Assembly: GCA_003116995.1 (NCBI GenBank)
Contig: BDSL01000083.1
Span: forward strand, 312,501-376,500
DNA from: Yamagishiella unicocca
Taxonomy: Eukaryota; Chlorophyta; Chlorophyceae; Chlamydomonadales; Volvocaceae
DNA length: 64,000 bases
Direction: 5' to 3'
Made by a program: the position numbers and the translations under genes. Position 1 is the first letter of the stretch. Every line of letters starts with the position of its first letter. Shown here one piece after another: positions 1 to 11,543 of the stretch. A model generated the notes under the pieces. It was not told where the DNA came from. It did not search any database and saw only the letters and a program-made list of their open reading frames with translations.

Positions 1-81
1 CACTCTGGCGTGGAGGGAGTCGCTCAAGGTTGGGCTCGGGGCCGGAAGCTGGGGGCTGCGCGGTGGGGGCGAATGTGGAGC

Positions 82-208
82 CTGTATCGGGGGGTTTCGA
101 GGAAGACCCGTGTATCGGGGGGTTTCGAGGAAGACCCGTGTATCGGGGGGTTTCGAGGAAGACCCGTGTATCGGGGGGTTCGAGGAAGATCCGTGTATCG
201 GGGGGGGC
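82..208. repeat. 28-bp minisatellite in RTEL1 intron
   Basis: About 4.5 tandem copies of a 28-bp unit (GTATCGGGGGGTTTCGAGGA...) lie upstream of the first visible RTEL1 exon, so the tract is presumably intronic. A single related stretch recurs near 1169-1195 inside the next intron. The rest of 1-513 shows no supportable exon. Confidence 0.8.
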
Positions 209-513
209 AGCTTGACGCACACAGCGCTTGCACACGATTGGCGCAGCGACAGGCTCACCAGTGTCAGGGACCCGTCTTGTCGTGTGGAGCCTCAGAGGAG
301 GAAGGGTGGCGGTGGCGCTGTCGCTCCGCGCTGGGGCCGCTGATGAAAGGGGCCGCGGTTGCTTCTGGCCAGGGCGCTAACCGCACACCGCTCTCCCGCC
401 CCCGTGTATCCCCGTGCCGGACCATGGGTTTCCTCGCTACCCCACCACGGTTTCTTACGCGTACACGGGTTTCCCGTTCAACCCTACCCCGCCGTGTTGA
501 AAAAACCCGCACG

Positions 514-3500
514 CAGCCCGCAACGGCCGACCCGGCCGCAGCGGCCGCAGTCGCTCTCGCTCAGCAGGCGGGCCTCAACATGGGGCTCACTGGCGCCGCC
601 GCGGCGGCGGTAGCGGCGCTGGGTTCCTCGGGGCAGCAGGGTCCGGGGCCGGGAGGGGCAGCTGGCGCCGGAGGCCCGGGCGGGGCCGGCAAGCCGGACC
701 TCCCGCTCATTATCTACTCCAGCCGCACACACAGCCAGCTGGCGCAGGTGATGAAGGAGCTGCGCAACTCGAGCTACAAGTGAGTTGGCCACGGCCGATC
801 GGCTCGCCGGGTGGTGGCAAAAGGGGCCTTTGGCCGTTGGGCCTGGCGAGCCGTGCTTTGTTGGGCAGGGGGCTGGGGGCTGTATGTCCCTCGGAGCGGC
901 GGCCCTTCACCCTTGGTTCAGTGTTCTTGATGTGCCTCACATTTCCCACCATCACTGCCACTGCCACTGGCAATGGTGCCTTGATGCGCCGCCGCCTGCT
1001 GCCCGCCCCCGAGCCGCAGGGACCGCGTGCGCTCCACCGTGCTTTCCTCCCGCCAGCAGACCTGCCTGCACCCCACCGCCAGCAAACTGACGGGCGGGGC
1101 AGCCAACCAGGCGTGCAAGGCGCTGACCATGGCCAAGAAGTGCAGCTGGTGCGGCGGGGGCCCGGGGGGGGTTCGAGGGAAACCCGTGGATGTCCGAAAA
1201 AACGTTTAAAACAGAAGTTTTGAGATGCATGGGGGGGGGCGCACCTGGGGTGCCGCCTGGGCCAACGGTGCTACGGAGGTTTATATGTGAGCGCTCCCGG
1301 GGTTTATAGCACAGGAACAACAGCCTTACACACTCATGCCTGTCACTGGAGGCTCGCGCAGTGAAATGCCGACCACGTTGAGGCCACCTTGCACCCGACC
1401 AACGCGTCACCTCTCCTCCCACGCCTGCCACTCCTCCCATGCCTGCCACTCCTCCCACGCCTGCCACTCGTCCCATAACGCGCCAGCTGCTTGGTCTCCC
1501 CCCTGGGCTCCTCGCCGCACCACCACTCGGGCCCCGTCCCCATCCAGGCACAACCAGCTCAAGTTCGGCAAGTACCGCAACGCCTCCGCTTCCCTGGTCA
1601 GCTCCGTGCCCGACATTGAGGAGCTGGTCACCACCGGCAAGGCGCACGGGGTGTGCCCCTTCTACCTGGGCAGGGACGCGGGTGCGCGGCGGCTGGGAGG
1701 AAACCCGTGGGTCGGAAATCTGGGTCGCGGCTGGTCAGGCCGGGTACGTGTTATTGTCCACTTGCTAAGCTGAGCAACCTTCACGGAAACCGAACAAGCC
1801 GGACTGCGGGGAGCGCATGGTCCGACGACGCGAGGCGAAGGGGCAAAGGGCCTTGCACTGGCCGACAATGTGGTTGCTGCTGGGCGCTTGACGTATCGCA
1901 TTGAGGTCATCCGACTGGGACCGACGGCAGCAGTGTACCTAGAACCCCTCCTGGAGCTCCCGCTGCGGAGGTGAGCCAAGTACCCCGGGACACTCACCCC
2001 CCTTCCTCATCCCGCATCCCGCCCCCTTCCTCGCTGCAGGCAAAGAGGCCGACATCGTATTCCTGCCGTATAACTACCTGCTGGATCCCTCCACCCGCCG
2101 TACAATGGCCGACAACATCAATTGGAGCAACGCGGTTGTCATCTTCGACGAGGCGCACAACGTCGAGGTGGGCACTGAGGGGCGACTCGGTGCGGCGGTG
2201 TGGGGGGGACCCGCGACTGCAGAGAGGGGGGAGGGGGTATATCACCAGCCCTTCATGCCACTGCCCATCATGCCAATGCCTTGTCTCTCCTGTGGTTTTT
2301 TTGCCATCCGCAGAGTGTCAGCAGCGACGCATGCTCCTTCGACATCACCGCCAAGCAGCTCACCGACGCCATGCTGGAGACCAAGCGGTGAGGTAGAGTG
2401 TCTGTATGTGGTGGCCCAACGGTTAGTTCCTAACTGCCCGCTCCTACTTACGCACGCCAACACAATCTCCGTTGTGGCCACCACCTCCCAACGGGATTCC
2501 TTTGTCGGCTCACCGTTTCCGCTCTACGACCTCCCCTACCTCTACTCGGGGCTCAGGTGCAAGGAGACGTGCCTGGATCGCATCGAGCGGGGCGCGGTGG
2601 CCATGGTGGACGTGGCGGCGCCCGGGGAGACCCAGGGACCCGACTACCGGAGGCTGGCCGCGGACATGGACCTGCTGCTGGTGCGGAAAAGGGGGGCAGC
2701 GGGCGGGCCGTCTCCAGGGAGGTGGCCAGGTGGATGGCGGGGGCGAGAGGGCCTCTACGCAGCGTCCGGGAGATTCCTTTATTTAATGCTATACAGACGC
2801 CGATCGCCCCTCAGCAACCAACTAAATTAACCAATCGCCCAACCAACCGGCCATCATGCGTCAGGGTGTCCTCAAGATGCTGGAGAACGGGCTGCACTCT
2901 CTGGCGGCCAAGCTGCCGCCGCCGCCCATGTCCGGCCACGGCCACGGCGGCGGCGGTGACGGGCTGACTCGCCCCGGCTCCTTCCTGTTCGAGTTCCTGG
3001 CGCAGTTCGGGATCACTGCGCACAGCCTGTCGGCGCTCAACGCCGCCGTGGACGCCGCCGCCGACGTCCTGGCGGCGGCTGACGTGGAGTCGGGCAAGAG
3101 CAACGCCAAGATCTCCACTGTCGCGTGAGGCAGAACCTAGGAGGAAGGAGAGGGTTTGTGCGGAAAGCCCGTGGGTCAGCACTGACTAGGGAGGGTGACA
3201 TAAGAAAAGGTTGCTGACTAGGGAGGGGGGAGAGGGCAGCCGTTGTGCTGTGTTGTGGCCAGCGGGCGTCACCAGTCGTTCGTGTCCCCGGGCTAACCCA
3301 GGTGCGAAGCCGGGTCCCGCCTGCTGGGCCGAGGCCGTCCCGTGTTCCAGAGCTTGCGCGTAAACCGGTATCCCTGCGCAGCTAAGTCAGCTAACCAGAT
3401 TCTGGAGAGCACACCTTCACCCAGGCCGAAGCCCTCGCCCTCGCCCATTGCCCTTGAAGGTCTACTCTCCACCCGCAGCCACAAACAACCTCGCCGGACC

Positions 3501-6500
3501 CCTTCACCCCCAAATAAAACCGTCGTCTTTCTCCGGCTTGGCTTCACGCGCTTCCTCTCCCCCTCCCGTTCCCTCCTCCCTCCCAGGCTGCAGCACCTTC
3601 AGTCCAGCCTCAACCTGGCCTTCTCCACGCTGGAACCCCTCTCCGATAAGGCCGGGGCGCCCCCCGCACACAAGGGCTTCCGGGTGCACGTGCACCTGCA
3701 GCGCTCCTGGGGCGCGGACAAGCTGCCCGCGCCCACGCTGTCGTACTGGTGCTTCATACCGGGCATGGCGTTCAGGTGCGCCCTGCATCCACACCACACC
3801 GCACCACACCGCACCCAGTGTGCGCACCCGCCTCCCATCCCAGATCGGACCACATGCGAGCAGCACGCGCCCTTACCAATCTAGGTGTCGTTCGGTTCCC
3901 GGCTCGGCGCCACTTCCAGTGACCCATGCGGCCGCTCACCCATGCGCCTGTCGCCTTCCTGGGTTCCGCGCTTCCTCGGGTTCATCGGGACGCGCCTCCT
4001 CCCTTCCTCGCCTCTCCCTAAGCGCAGGCGCCTCGCCGCCCTGCGGCTGCGTTCCTTCCTCCTCACCAGCGGCACCCTGAGCCCCATGGACAGCTTCGCG
4101 GGGGAGCTGCAGATCCCCTTCCCCATCAGGCTGGAGAACCCGCACGTCATTGCACCCAGCCAGGTGGGTGCGTCGGCAGGTGGAGGGGGGTGCGCCGGCA
4201 GGTGGAGGGGGGGTGCGTCGGCAGGTGGAGGGGGGTGCGCGCGGGGGCGCGGAAGGTGCTGGTTGACAGGGAGCCAAGGTACCCCATTCATCTCGTAGGG
4301 GTGTGGACACGTGAGGAAGAAACGTTGCGCGGACGAACGAGGAAGGATGGGAGGGAGAAGGGGGCGAGCGGGCCAGACTCGCAGCCCCTGGCAGCCTGGT
4401 TTTGGGGTGTATGGTAAGGCATCATTAGCCCAAGTACCGAGCCACCCTCAGATACAGTACCCAATCCGCTCTTGCAGTACCCAATCCGCTCTTGCAGTAC
4501 CCAATCCGCTCTTGCAGTACCCAATCCGCTCTTGCAGTACCCAATCCGCTCTTGCAGTACCCAATCCGCTCTTGCAGTACCCGATCCGCTCTTGCAGTAC
4601 CCAATCCGCTCTTGCAGTACCCAATCCGCTCTTGCAGTACCCGATCCGCTCTTGCAGTACCCAATCCGCTCTTGCAGTACCCGATCCGCTCTTGCAGTAC
4701 CCAATCCGCTCTTGCAGTACCCAATCCGCTCTTGCAGTGCCCGATCCGCTCTTGCAGTACCCGATCCGCTCTTGCAGTGCCCGATCCGCTCTTGCAGTAC
4801 CCGATCCGCTCTTGCAGTGCCCGATCCGCTCTTGCAGTGCCCGATCCGCTCTTGCAGTACCCGATCCGCTCTTGCAGTACCTGATCCGCTCTTGCAGTGC
4901 CCGATCCGCTCTTGCAGTGCCCGATCCGCTCTTGCAGCGCCCGATCCGCTCTTGCAGTGCCCGATCCGCTCTTGCAGTACCCAATCCGCTCTTGCAATAC
5001 CCGATCCGCTCTTGCAGTACTCAATTCGCTCTTGCAGTACCCGATCCGCTCTTGCAGTACCCGAACCGCTCTTGCAGTACCCGATCCGCTCTTGCAGTAC
5101 CCAATCCGCTCTTGCAATACCCAATCCTGGGCTCGGACCGTGCCGCGCTGTGCGGCTGCGCAGGTGTGGGTTGGCGTGCTGCCCACCGGCCCCAGCGGCG
5201 TGTCTCTTAACTCCACCTACGCCAGCCGCGATTCCGTCGCCTACAAGGACGAGCTGGGCAACGCACTGGTCAACGTGGCGAGGCTGGTGCCGGACGGGCT
5301 GCTGGTGTTCTTCGCGTCGTACGCCGCCATGGACAGCGCAATCAACCACTGGAAGCAAAACGGAGGTGGGGTCTGGGGTGGGCGGCTGCATCCTCGATTT
5401 CCGCACATCCGCCGGAGCCCAGAAGCGGCCGCTGTCCCTCGAATGGGCAGCAGACGCGCGTTGTAGCTCCCGCCGTACGTTTGGCTGGGGCTTCTCCTCA
5501 AACGGTACCCGCCGCGGGTGCTTTGGACAGCAGCAGTGCTTCCCGGCTCCCATCCGAGGCAACACCATGTAGATACGTTCTCGCGAATCCAATCCCATAC
5601 ACCCCTTTCGCGCCCCAGGCAGCGGCGGGGTGGGCAGCACGTGGGAGCGCATCATTCGCCATAAGGCCCCCGTGGTGGAGCCCCGCGAGTCCTCCGCCTT
5701 CGGCGCCGCCATCGAGGAGTTCCGCTCAAAGTTGGATGACCCGGCCACCCAGGGAGCCGTGTTCTTTGCGGTGTGCAGGGGGAAGGTGAGAGGCGGGTCA
5801 GGGAGGGAGGGTGGGAAGGTGTGGGAGGGAGGGGCAGAGAAGGGGTGGAGCCCTCAAAGACGAGAGGAGCTGGCGGCATGCCGTGGATACGGAAGCGGGA
5901 GGGTTTGCGCCCCAAGCGGCACCCGCGTCAATGACGCCATCTTGTCATACTGGCGCATGTCGTACTTTGCGATGACGTGTGCTGCAGTTCCGCTCGAGTT
6001 CCTTCACCAGCAGCTGCTGAACCGCATGCTCATCTTGGTGCAGCTCCCATCCCCTCCCTGCCGCCGCCTTTCTCGCCCCCCCCCCCCGCAGGTGAGCGAG
6101 GGACTGGACTTCAGCGACCGGGCCGGCCGCGCAGTAGTCATCACGGGCATCCCGTACGCCGTGAAGAACGATCCCAAGGTACGACACCACCCTCGTGCGT
6201 TGCAGCGTGTCAGGACCTGCAGGCTGCCACTGCAAGGACGTGTACCCAGGATCCAGGATCCAGGACTCAGGACCCGGGCCCTTAAACACGTATCAGGGGC
6301 GCCAGACGTGGGGCGTAAGCGGGCGAGGATGAGGATGAGGCGGCTACCAGCGTGGCTACCAGCGTGGCTACCAATGATGGACTCGGGGCGGCGGGCCCTC
6401 CCAGCCGTGTGTATGGCACTGTCCCAGCCTGCCCGGCTGCCCACCCGCGCTGCCCTCCGGCTGCTTCCCACGGCGTGGTGCATTGTGTGCTGGTTGCCCG

Positions 6501-9500
6501 GCGGCAGGTGCGGCTCAAGCGGGACGTGCTAGACGAGGAGGCGCGGGCGATCGCCAGCGGCGGCGGGCTGGCGGGCGAGGGCATCACTGCGCTCAGCGGG
6601 GAGGCCTGGTACACCAACACGGTGAGGCGGGCGAGCGGGCCGGTGGTGGCGGTGGCGGGAATAGATGCGTGCATGGATCGCTGTTGAAACGGGTGGAGGA
6701 AAGCGGTGGAACAGGGTGGGGGGTTCAGTGGAGTTCAAGGAGTGGCAAGCGCGGTGCAGCGGCGTGCATCTTGCATGGTGGCGGTGTCGCGCACACGGAG
6801 AGCGCTCTGCCTTGCGCAAAGCGGCTGAGCTCAAGTACAGCACAGTGCAAATGGAATGCAGCCTCCCTCCCTCCCTCCCGCACCCCTCCCTCGCGCCCCG
6901 CACCCCATTGTCACGTGTTTCCTCCCTATCCACCGCAGGCGATGCGCGCCGTGAACCAGGCCATGGGCCGCGTCATCCGCCATCGGTGGGACTACGGCGC
7001 TATTCTGCTGGCGGACGACCGCTTCCGCTCCACATCCACGCAGCGGAACATGAGCCGCTGGGTGCGGGAGCACGTGACGGTGTACGACAACTTCGGCAGG
7101 GCCTCGGCGTCGCTCACCAAGTTCTTCAAGGTGCAGCGTGGTGGAGGTGGTGGTGGAGGTGGTGGAGGTGGTGGTGGTGGTGGTGGTGGTGGTGGTGGTG
7201 AGGGATGCTGAGGTATGCGCCGATCGCCGCATACGGGGCCCCGATCAAGTGCCAATCATCTCAACCAACCAGGTTGTACTTGAGGGCAGCTTGGTGTGCT
7301 CCCGGTCACCCCGCGGGCCAACACCGCGGCCTACCGGGACCACATCGCTCTCCGCGCGAAGTCAATGCACACCCGCTCTGGCCCGCCTGCACCTGCACCC
7401 GCAGGACAAGGCCGGCTTCCAGGCCCCCGCCAAGACGCTGCCGGGCCGCAGTACCAACCTCTCGGCGTTTGAGACGGTGGGCGCCGCGCCAGCTACCGCG
7501 GCTGCAGGACTAGGGACGGGCGCCGCAGCCGGCGGTGGCGGCCGCGGCAGCCTGATGGACAGCGCCCCCGCCGCGATTGACGTCAGCGGCATCGGGGCCC
7601 TGGCAGCGACCGGCCTCGGTGGCGGGGGCGGCGGCAGCCGCGGCGTCAAGGTGACGGCGAGGGCGCCCACCGCGGCGCCGCCTGCTGCCGCCGGCGCCGG
7701 AGGCGGCAAGAAGGTGGCCGGTGGGCTGCTGGGCCTCTTGCGGTCGGCACCGGCGGCAGCGGATGTCACGCCTGAGCCTGCTGCACCGGTAGCCCTGGGG
7801 CCCAGCACGAGCGCCAACCCGTCCAAGGCCGCGGGCGCCAGCGGTGGCGCAGGGGGAAGCGGAGGCAGCGGAGGCATCGGGTTGTCTGCAGCGCTGGACT
7901 CGCTGGGCAACCAGGACGCACCGAATGCTGGTGGTGCAGGGGCTGGGCTGCCGCCGTGGCCGGGCGCTGGGCCAGGCGGGGCCGCGGCCACGGCGGGGCC
8001 GTCGCGGCCGTTCGCTGTACCTGGCGGCGGCGGCGGCGGCGGCGCCCGCTCCGATGGCATGCCGCCGCGGGTGCCGCCGCCTCTCAGCATGCTGGCACTC
8101 GCGGGTGGGTCGTCCGGGGCGGCGCCGGCACAGCTGGCACAGCTGGGCGCGTGCGGCGGCAACAGCTGGGGCGGGACCGGGGCCGGAGCCGGAGCCGGCC
8201 CCGGATCTTCAGCCGCGGAGGTCGTGGGCCCCCAGCACAAGCTGGCGGAGCACCGCCGGCGCGCAGCGCTGGGCGCCGGCGGCAGCAGTCAGGGTGCAGA
8301 GCAGGCGGGCCTGGCCCTGGACGTTGATCCCGTGGCGGATCTCCTCCAGGAAGACGAGCGGGCGGGGCCGGCGGGTCGGCGGACAGCCGGCGGCCTGACG
8401 CGCATCGTCCTGCAGCCAGTCCAGCCGCCGGAAAACGATGACGGCGGCGGCGCCAGCCGAGGCGCGGGCGATGGAAGCACAGCGGGCGGCGACGCTGGCT
8501 GCGGTGGAGGCGCGTGTGGGGCGACGGCCCCTCAGGGCGAGCCGGAGACGGTGGAGGCGACCGCGGTTGCCGGAGCGAAGGCGGCCAGGGGCAGTGGAGG
8601 CGGTGGCGGTGGGGCCCCCAAGGCCGACCCGAAGCTCTTCATGGTGCAGCTCAAGTCGGACCTGAGCCCCGCGGCGTTCAAGGAGTTCCAGGGTCTCATG
8701 TCGGCGTATAAGTGAGTTGCGTTGCAATGTTTATGGTGCGCCCGGATTCGAGGGGCCGGGCAGCAGCGGAGCTCTGCGTGCCTGGTGTCATATGCCGGGT
8801 CATCATCATGCGGCCAGAAGCGCCACAGCCTTTCAAACCGCCGGCACGTAGCCAAGTCCTTCAGTAACGTTCCCAGCGCGCGATGAAATCAATCCCGACC
8901 GCCGCGAAACCGAGCTGAGTAACGAACCGCGTCCCCGCGCGTGCTCTGCCCCTTTCCCACCATCGTCGCAGGTCCACCAAGGACATCAACGCCTTTGTGG
9001 ACTCGGCGGTTGCGCTGCTTCGCGGCCCCTCCACGTGCCACCTGCTGCACGGTGTGGCGGCTTTCATGCCTAAACAGGACCGCGAGTGGTTCGGCAACGT
9101 CATCGCGGTGCACGTCCGCGCGGCCGCCGACGCTGCGGGCGGCGGTGCCGGCACCTCGACGGCTGCACCGCCGGGGAGCGGCGCCGCAGGCGCCACCACA
9201 GCGTCGGGTCACGCCGCAGGCGCCCCTGCCCGCACCGCTGACGGACGTAAGGACCCAGGCCATGACCGTTGCGCTGCTGCCCCCGGCGGCCCCAGCAGCG
9301 GCCCCGCATCCACATATCGTGGGGCCAAAGCCGCCGCCGGCGCCAATCGCGCCTCCTCGCCTCCTCACTTGCCGGGGGCAAAGGCTTGCGTGTCCCAGGC
9401 CCTAGGCAAGCGCCCTGCGCCCTCCGAGGTCGCCGCCGCGGCCTCGGCTGCTGTGGTGCAGGGCAGCTCCGGCAGCTCTCGCCTGGGGCAAGTGTCCCAA

Positions 9501-10160
9501 CAGCCACAGCCCAGGGCGCAGCCCAACTCGAACCCCAGCCAGGTCCGAGCCGCATCTGCCGCGGCGTACAATGCCGCTTTGGCGTCCACCGGTGCCAGCC
9601 AGCTGTACTCTCAGCTGATGGCTCGTCCTCAACCGCCCCGCCCCGATAGCGGACCCGCCGGCGTGGGTGCGGGCGAGGTCGCTCGAACCGACCCGACCTC
9701 TAGCCATAGCCGTCGACCCGGGCAGCAGCAGCAGCAACCTGCGTTGCCGCCGGGACATGTCGGCGCCTACGGTAGTGCCGACCAGGGGCCGCCGCCGTCG
9801 AAGCGGCCTAACCTGGGGACTGGGCCAGCAGCAGCGGCGCGGGGGGCGCCTTCGGCCGCAGCTCGTCCCGCTGGCGCTACTGGTGGGAGCGCGGCGGTAG
9901 AAGCGGCGGTAGGGTCGAGGTCGGCTGCATCGGCGCCTGCAACAGCAGGCGGCAGCGGCGGCGGCGTGCTATCGGCCGCAGCGGCGGCGGTGGCGTGCAG
10001 CCTGTGCGGCAAACGGCCCATGAACAACGCGCATGAGGGGCCTTGCGGCCACCTGGCCTGCTACAACTGCTGGCTGGTGCAGCTTGCGGTGCACTTCAAG
10101 TGCAAAACGTGCGCGCGCCCCATGCGGCAAAAGAACCTGACGAAAAAGTACTTCATGTAG
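514..10160 (+). CDS. RTEL1: RTEL1-type Fe-S DNA helicase (5' partial)
   Basis: Superfamily 2 XPD-like helicase that unwinds D-loops, telomeric T-loops and G-quadruplexes in the nucleus. Proposed exons: ~514-779, 1020-1148, 1548-1681, 2040-2167, 2314-2387, 2557-2680, 2865-3124, 3587-3775, 4028-4163, 5164-5365, 5619-5785, 6092-6178, 6508-6621, 6939-7130, 7405-8711 and 8972-10160. Phases are continuous to the stop. Visible motifs: [11 protein letters not shown] (Ia); four cysteines placed as in the Fe-S cluster ([29 protein letters not shown]); the DEAH box [28 protein letters not shown]; and [14 protein letters not shown] (VI). An Ala/Gly-rich linker is followed by a harmonin-N-like segment across 8650-9110 and a C-terminal C4C4-type RING (CSLCGKRP...CYNCW...CKTCARP). 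The Walker A exon must lie left of the window. The 5' limit of the first visible exon is uncertain. Confidence 0.93.
1421..1474. repeat. 18-bp tandem repeat in RTEL1 intron
   Basis: Three copies of ACGCCTGCCACTCCTCCC with one or two substitutions, in the polypyrimidine-rich 3' half of intron 1149-1547. Confidence 0.75.
4455..5126. repeat. 20-bp minisatellite, ~33 copies, in RTEL1 intron
   Basis: About 33.6 head-to-tail copies of CAGTACCCAATCCGCTCTTG fill most of the phase-0 intron 4164-5163. The copies are strictly 20 bp with no length variants. Substitutions are concentrated at the A/G of CCAATCC versus CCGATCC and at TAC versus TGC. Long reading frames here on both strands are by-products of the repeat. 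Confidence 0.97.
7131..7203. repeat. GGT/GGA microsatellite at an RTEL1 intron 5' end
   Basis: A (GGT)n/(GGA)n tract starts a few bases after the splice donor at 7131 (AAG|GTGCAG) in intron 7131-7404. It is purine-rich on the transcript strand. Confidence 0.8.
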
Positions 10161-10628
10161 CCGGGAGCGCGCCTTCGGCAGGTGATGGTCCCTACGTTTC
10201 ATCTGAAGATGGGCGCGTGGGAGTACTTACGGCGCGCGCATAATAAATGCGGTAGCGGCGGCGTGTGGTCACAGGAGCCGGGGCTAGTAGGAGGGAGCAA
10301 TGTCGTGATTACGTGGTGAAAGGGACTTGACCCAGAAGGGACGTAGCGTGTTGCAGCGGAGATGCGAAGGTGCCGCTGGGAATGGCGGCGTCCTGTAGGA
10401 TGTCAGGAGTGGGCCATATTAATCCACACCGTGGAGTAGATTGCAGGACGTCTGGCGGCCAGGGCGCTCACGCTCGTCACCAAAACATTTGTGTGGTGGC
10501 ATGGCCTGTTGCGTAGTGTGTAGGAACTAAGCTCGGCGTGAGGATACGTTGCTGGGGCCGACGGCTGCCCAGGAGACACGACCAGCTAGGATGGGCCATC
10601 CGTTCTCATGCATGGCATAGTAGGCACT

Positions 10629-10633
10629 GTAAT
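10629..10633 (+). terminator. TGTAA polyadenylation signal, RTEL1
   Basis: TGTAA, the usual chlorophyte polyadenylation signal, lies about 470 nt after the RTEL1 stop codon. The stretch 10161-10650 is therefore read as 3' UTR. Inferred from motif and spacing only. Confidence 0.5.
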
Positions 10634-10999
10634 CAGGGCGGCTGGCGCAAAGCCCGGATACGCACAAAGGGGCCTGGGCTAATCCGCGTACGGCGTATGG
10701 ATGTCAGGTATACAGTAATTCCAGACCGGACTCAAGAGCCGGATCCACCTCCTTCAGACCCCCAACCGTCTGCAGAGCGACATCCAGCTGCAAAAACTCC
10801 GTGGCCACCACAGGCCGTAGACCTTTCACAGCCACCACCATCTGCACAGCCTGTTGCCCCATGTTTACCAGCATCAGGTCGAGCCCCGCCTCCGCGGCCT
10901 GGTGTTCCCCTGCCAACCCCGAAATCCCCTCGGCCTCAGGCTCCCCAACGCCCGCTACTTCCGGTAATCGATACGTATGAGTCGCCTATCAGCATGATG

Positions 11000-11240
11000 T
11001 CGATTGATGCTCAGTGTTTGCGAAAGCAGAGCCGCCAACGCAGTTGCGCATGCCCTCTTACACCTTTCGTCACAGCAGGTTTGAGTGCGAAGCAGAGCAG
11101 TCCTTAAGCATCAACCAAACTGAACTCGCCTTGGCCATTTAAGACTGATGTGTGCATAATAAGCCGCCTAAGCGGGGTTTTGGAGGTCCTCTACTGTGAA
11201 ATTATAAAGGCAAAACTGGACGAAGAGGTCTAGCGTCCAA
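11000..11240 (+). repeat. Fragment of the ~456-bp dispersed repeat family
   Basis: Contains TTTGCGAAAGCAGAGCCGCC, then GTTGCGCATGCC, GAGTGCGAAGCAGAGCA and a GGGGTTTTGGAGGTC block. The same words occur near 18.1, 18.6, 30.5, 31.7 and 54.8 kb, and inverted at 39.9-41.6 kb. The 3' UTR of the minus-strand SDR gene probably runs into it. Confidence 0.6.
11058..11062 (-). terminator. Candidate TGTAA poly(A) signal of SDR gene
   Basis: TTACA on the plus strand reads TGTAA on the minus strand, about 480 nt past the SDR stop codon. Motif-only call. Nothing coding is supported between 11063 and 11543. Confidence 0.4.
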
Positions 11241-11543
11241 AAAATGGGGATAACGCAACCTATCGTTTGAACCACGCAGCAATTGGGCGATTGCGTCCAG
11301 CAATGGCGTACCGGTATAGGTACCTGGTATTATTAACTGTAATACGTAATTGGGCCTGGCACTGGACGTTGTTATCACATCTACCCTGCCTTCACGAACG
11401 AAGAGTGCCACGTAAACCCTTCTAAACAAAAGATACTCAGTACGGGCGGCTATAATGATCGCCATATCGCTTTCAGCATGATCACCACCGGCCAAACACC
11501 CAACTTGTAGAAGACGCGAGCTCCTCAGCTTCACGAAATGAGC

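Noticed and set aside
4288..5748. Long frames on both strands across the 20-bp minisatellite
   Set aside because: Produced by periodicity (three units = 20 codons) inside an RTEL1 intron that splices with matching phase.
7362..8240. 292-codon minus-strand Pro/Ala-rich frame
   Set aside because: Antisense of the GC-rich RTEL1 linker exon; low complexity, no start or splice support.
11202..11534. 110-codon minus-strand frame
   Set aside because: Lies in the expected 3' UTR of the SDR gene and overlaps a dispersed repeat; no similarity recognised.
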